Source: Bacillota bacterium
GTDB taxonomy: Bacteria; Bacillota; Clostridia; Lachnospirales; Lachnospiraceae
Length of the DNA stretch: 12,802 nucleotides
Direction of reading: 5' to 3'
Assembly: GCA_023435505.1 (NCBI GenBank)
Contig: JAEYRR010000009.1
Coordinates: forward strand, 1 to 12,802
Shown: piece after piece, positions 12,710 through 12,802 of the stretch
How positions within the stretch are numbered: the stretch's first letter is position 1
How the letters are laid out: every line of letters begins with the position of its first letter
The notes under the pieces: generated by a model
Databases searched by the model: none
Told to the model about the DNA's origin: nothing
Seen by the model: only the letters and a program-made list of their open reading frames with translations
Made by a program: the position numbers and the translations under genes

Positions 12710-12802
12710 TATAGATCCCTCCCTTTATATAACATTGGCGTAAACCTTATGTCGTCTACAACCTGCTCCGTATCGGTAGCCACAAATCCCAGATGTTCAT
12801 AT
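12709..12802 (-). CDS. 3' end of a gene, probably another GNAT acetyltransferase
   Basis: The last 30 codons of a frame entering from the right edge read YEHLGFVATDTEQVVDDIRF and then TPMLYKGRDL before a TAA at 12711-12709. The opening LYExxGF-like pattern followed by a strand and MLYK is what the C-terminus of GNAT acetyltransferases usually looks like. The stop overlaps the next start (TAATG). The identification rests on a short tail only; the frame itself is supported by the coupling. Confidence 0.5.
   Translation of the reverse strand, partial: YEHLGFVATDTEQVVDDIRFTPMLYKGRDL

Noticed and set aside
1..12802. CRISPR array, tRNA/rRNA, insertion sequence or phage attachment site
   Set aside because: No regularly spaced repeats, cloverleaf-like sequence, transposase or integrase frame, or terminal inverted repeats were seen on either strand.

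Overview
ORGANISM. The window looks like chromosomal DNA of a low-to-moderate GC Gram-positive anaerobe, most likely class Clostridia and plausibly Lachnospiraceae. This rests on strong AGGAGG-type ribosome binding sites at nearly every start, AT-rich intergenic DNA with Firmicute-like promoters, a UgtP/MGDG-synthase-type glycolipid glucosyltransferase, a clostridial-style FIST protein and an Lsa-type ABC-F protein. The assignment is inference; the window has no rRNA or other marker gene. I saw no insertion sequence, phage gene, tRNA or CRISPR array. LAYOUT. (1) 1-188, minus: 5' part of a small unrecognised protein, cut by the window edge. (2) 189-379: divergent regulatory region with inverted TCTCA half-sites and a candidate promoter. 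(3) 380-3016, plus: two-gene operon, a FIST_N/FIST_C sensory protein followed by an NAD(P)-dependent aldehyde dehydrogenase. (4) 3024-3084: strong hairpin terminator between converging transcripts. (5) 3133-11237, minus: a long same-strand run. Read in its own direction it holds a promoter, an unusual leader with a three-codon upstream ORF and terminator/antiterminator-like structures, an Lsa-type ABC-F ribosome protection protein, a small putative lipoprotein overlapping it by 4 bp, a classical cardiolipin synthase, a fusion of a CDP-alcohol phosphatidyltransferase with a ClsC-like phospholipase D protein, a GT28 diacylglycerol glucosyltransferase, and an IclR regulator. (6) 11286-12137, minus: AraC/GyrI-like regulator behind its own hairpin. 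(7) 12188-12802, minus: a GNAT acetyltransferase preceded by the 3' end of another gene, probably also a GNAT, coupled by a TAATG junction. HOW THE GENES MAY WORK TOGETHER. The minus-strand run joins an antibiotic-response gene (ABC-F, controlled by a short-uORF leader) to genes that set membrane composition: phosphatidylglycerol/cardiolipin synthesis and glucosyl-diacylglycerol synthesis. The gaps are short (4 bp overlap, then 19, 32, 90 and 26 bp), and I see no terminator between the ABC-F start and the end of the IclR gene, so read-through from the antibiotic-responsive promoter is possible. The most interesting candidates are the ABC-F leader, the proposed ribosome-protection plus membrane-remodelling operon, and the PgsA-like/ClsC-like fusion. 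The FIST-aldehyde dehydrogenase pair, faced by a converging IclR gene, is a second, less certain regulatory unit.
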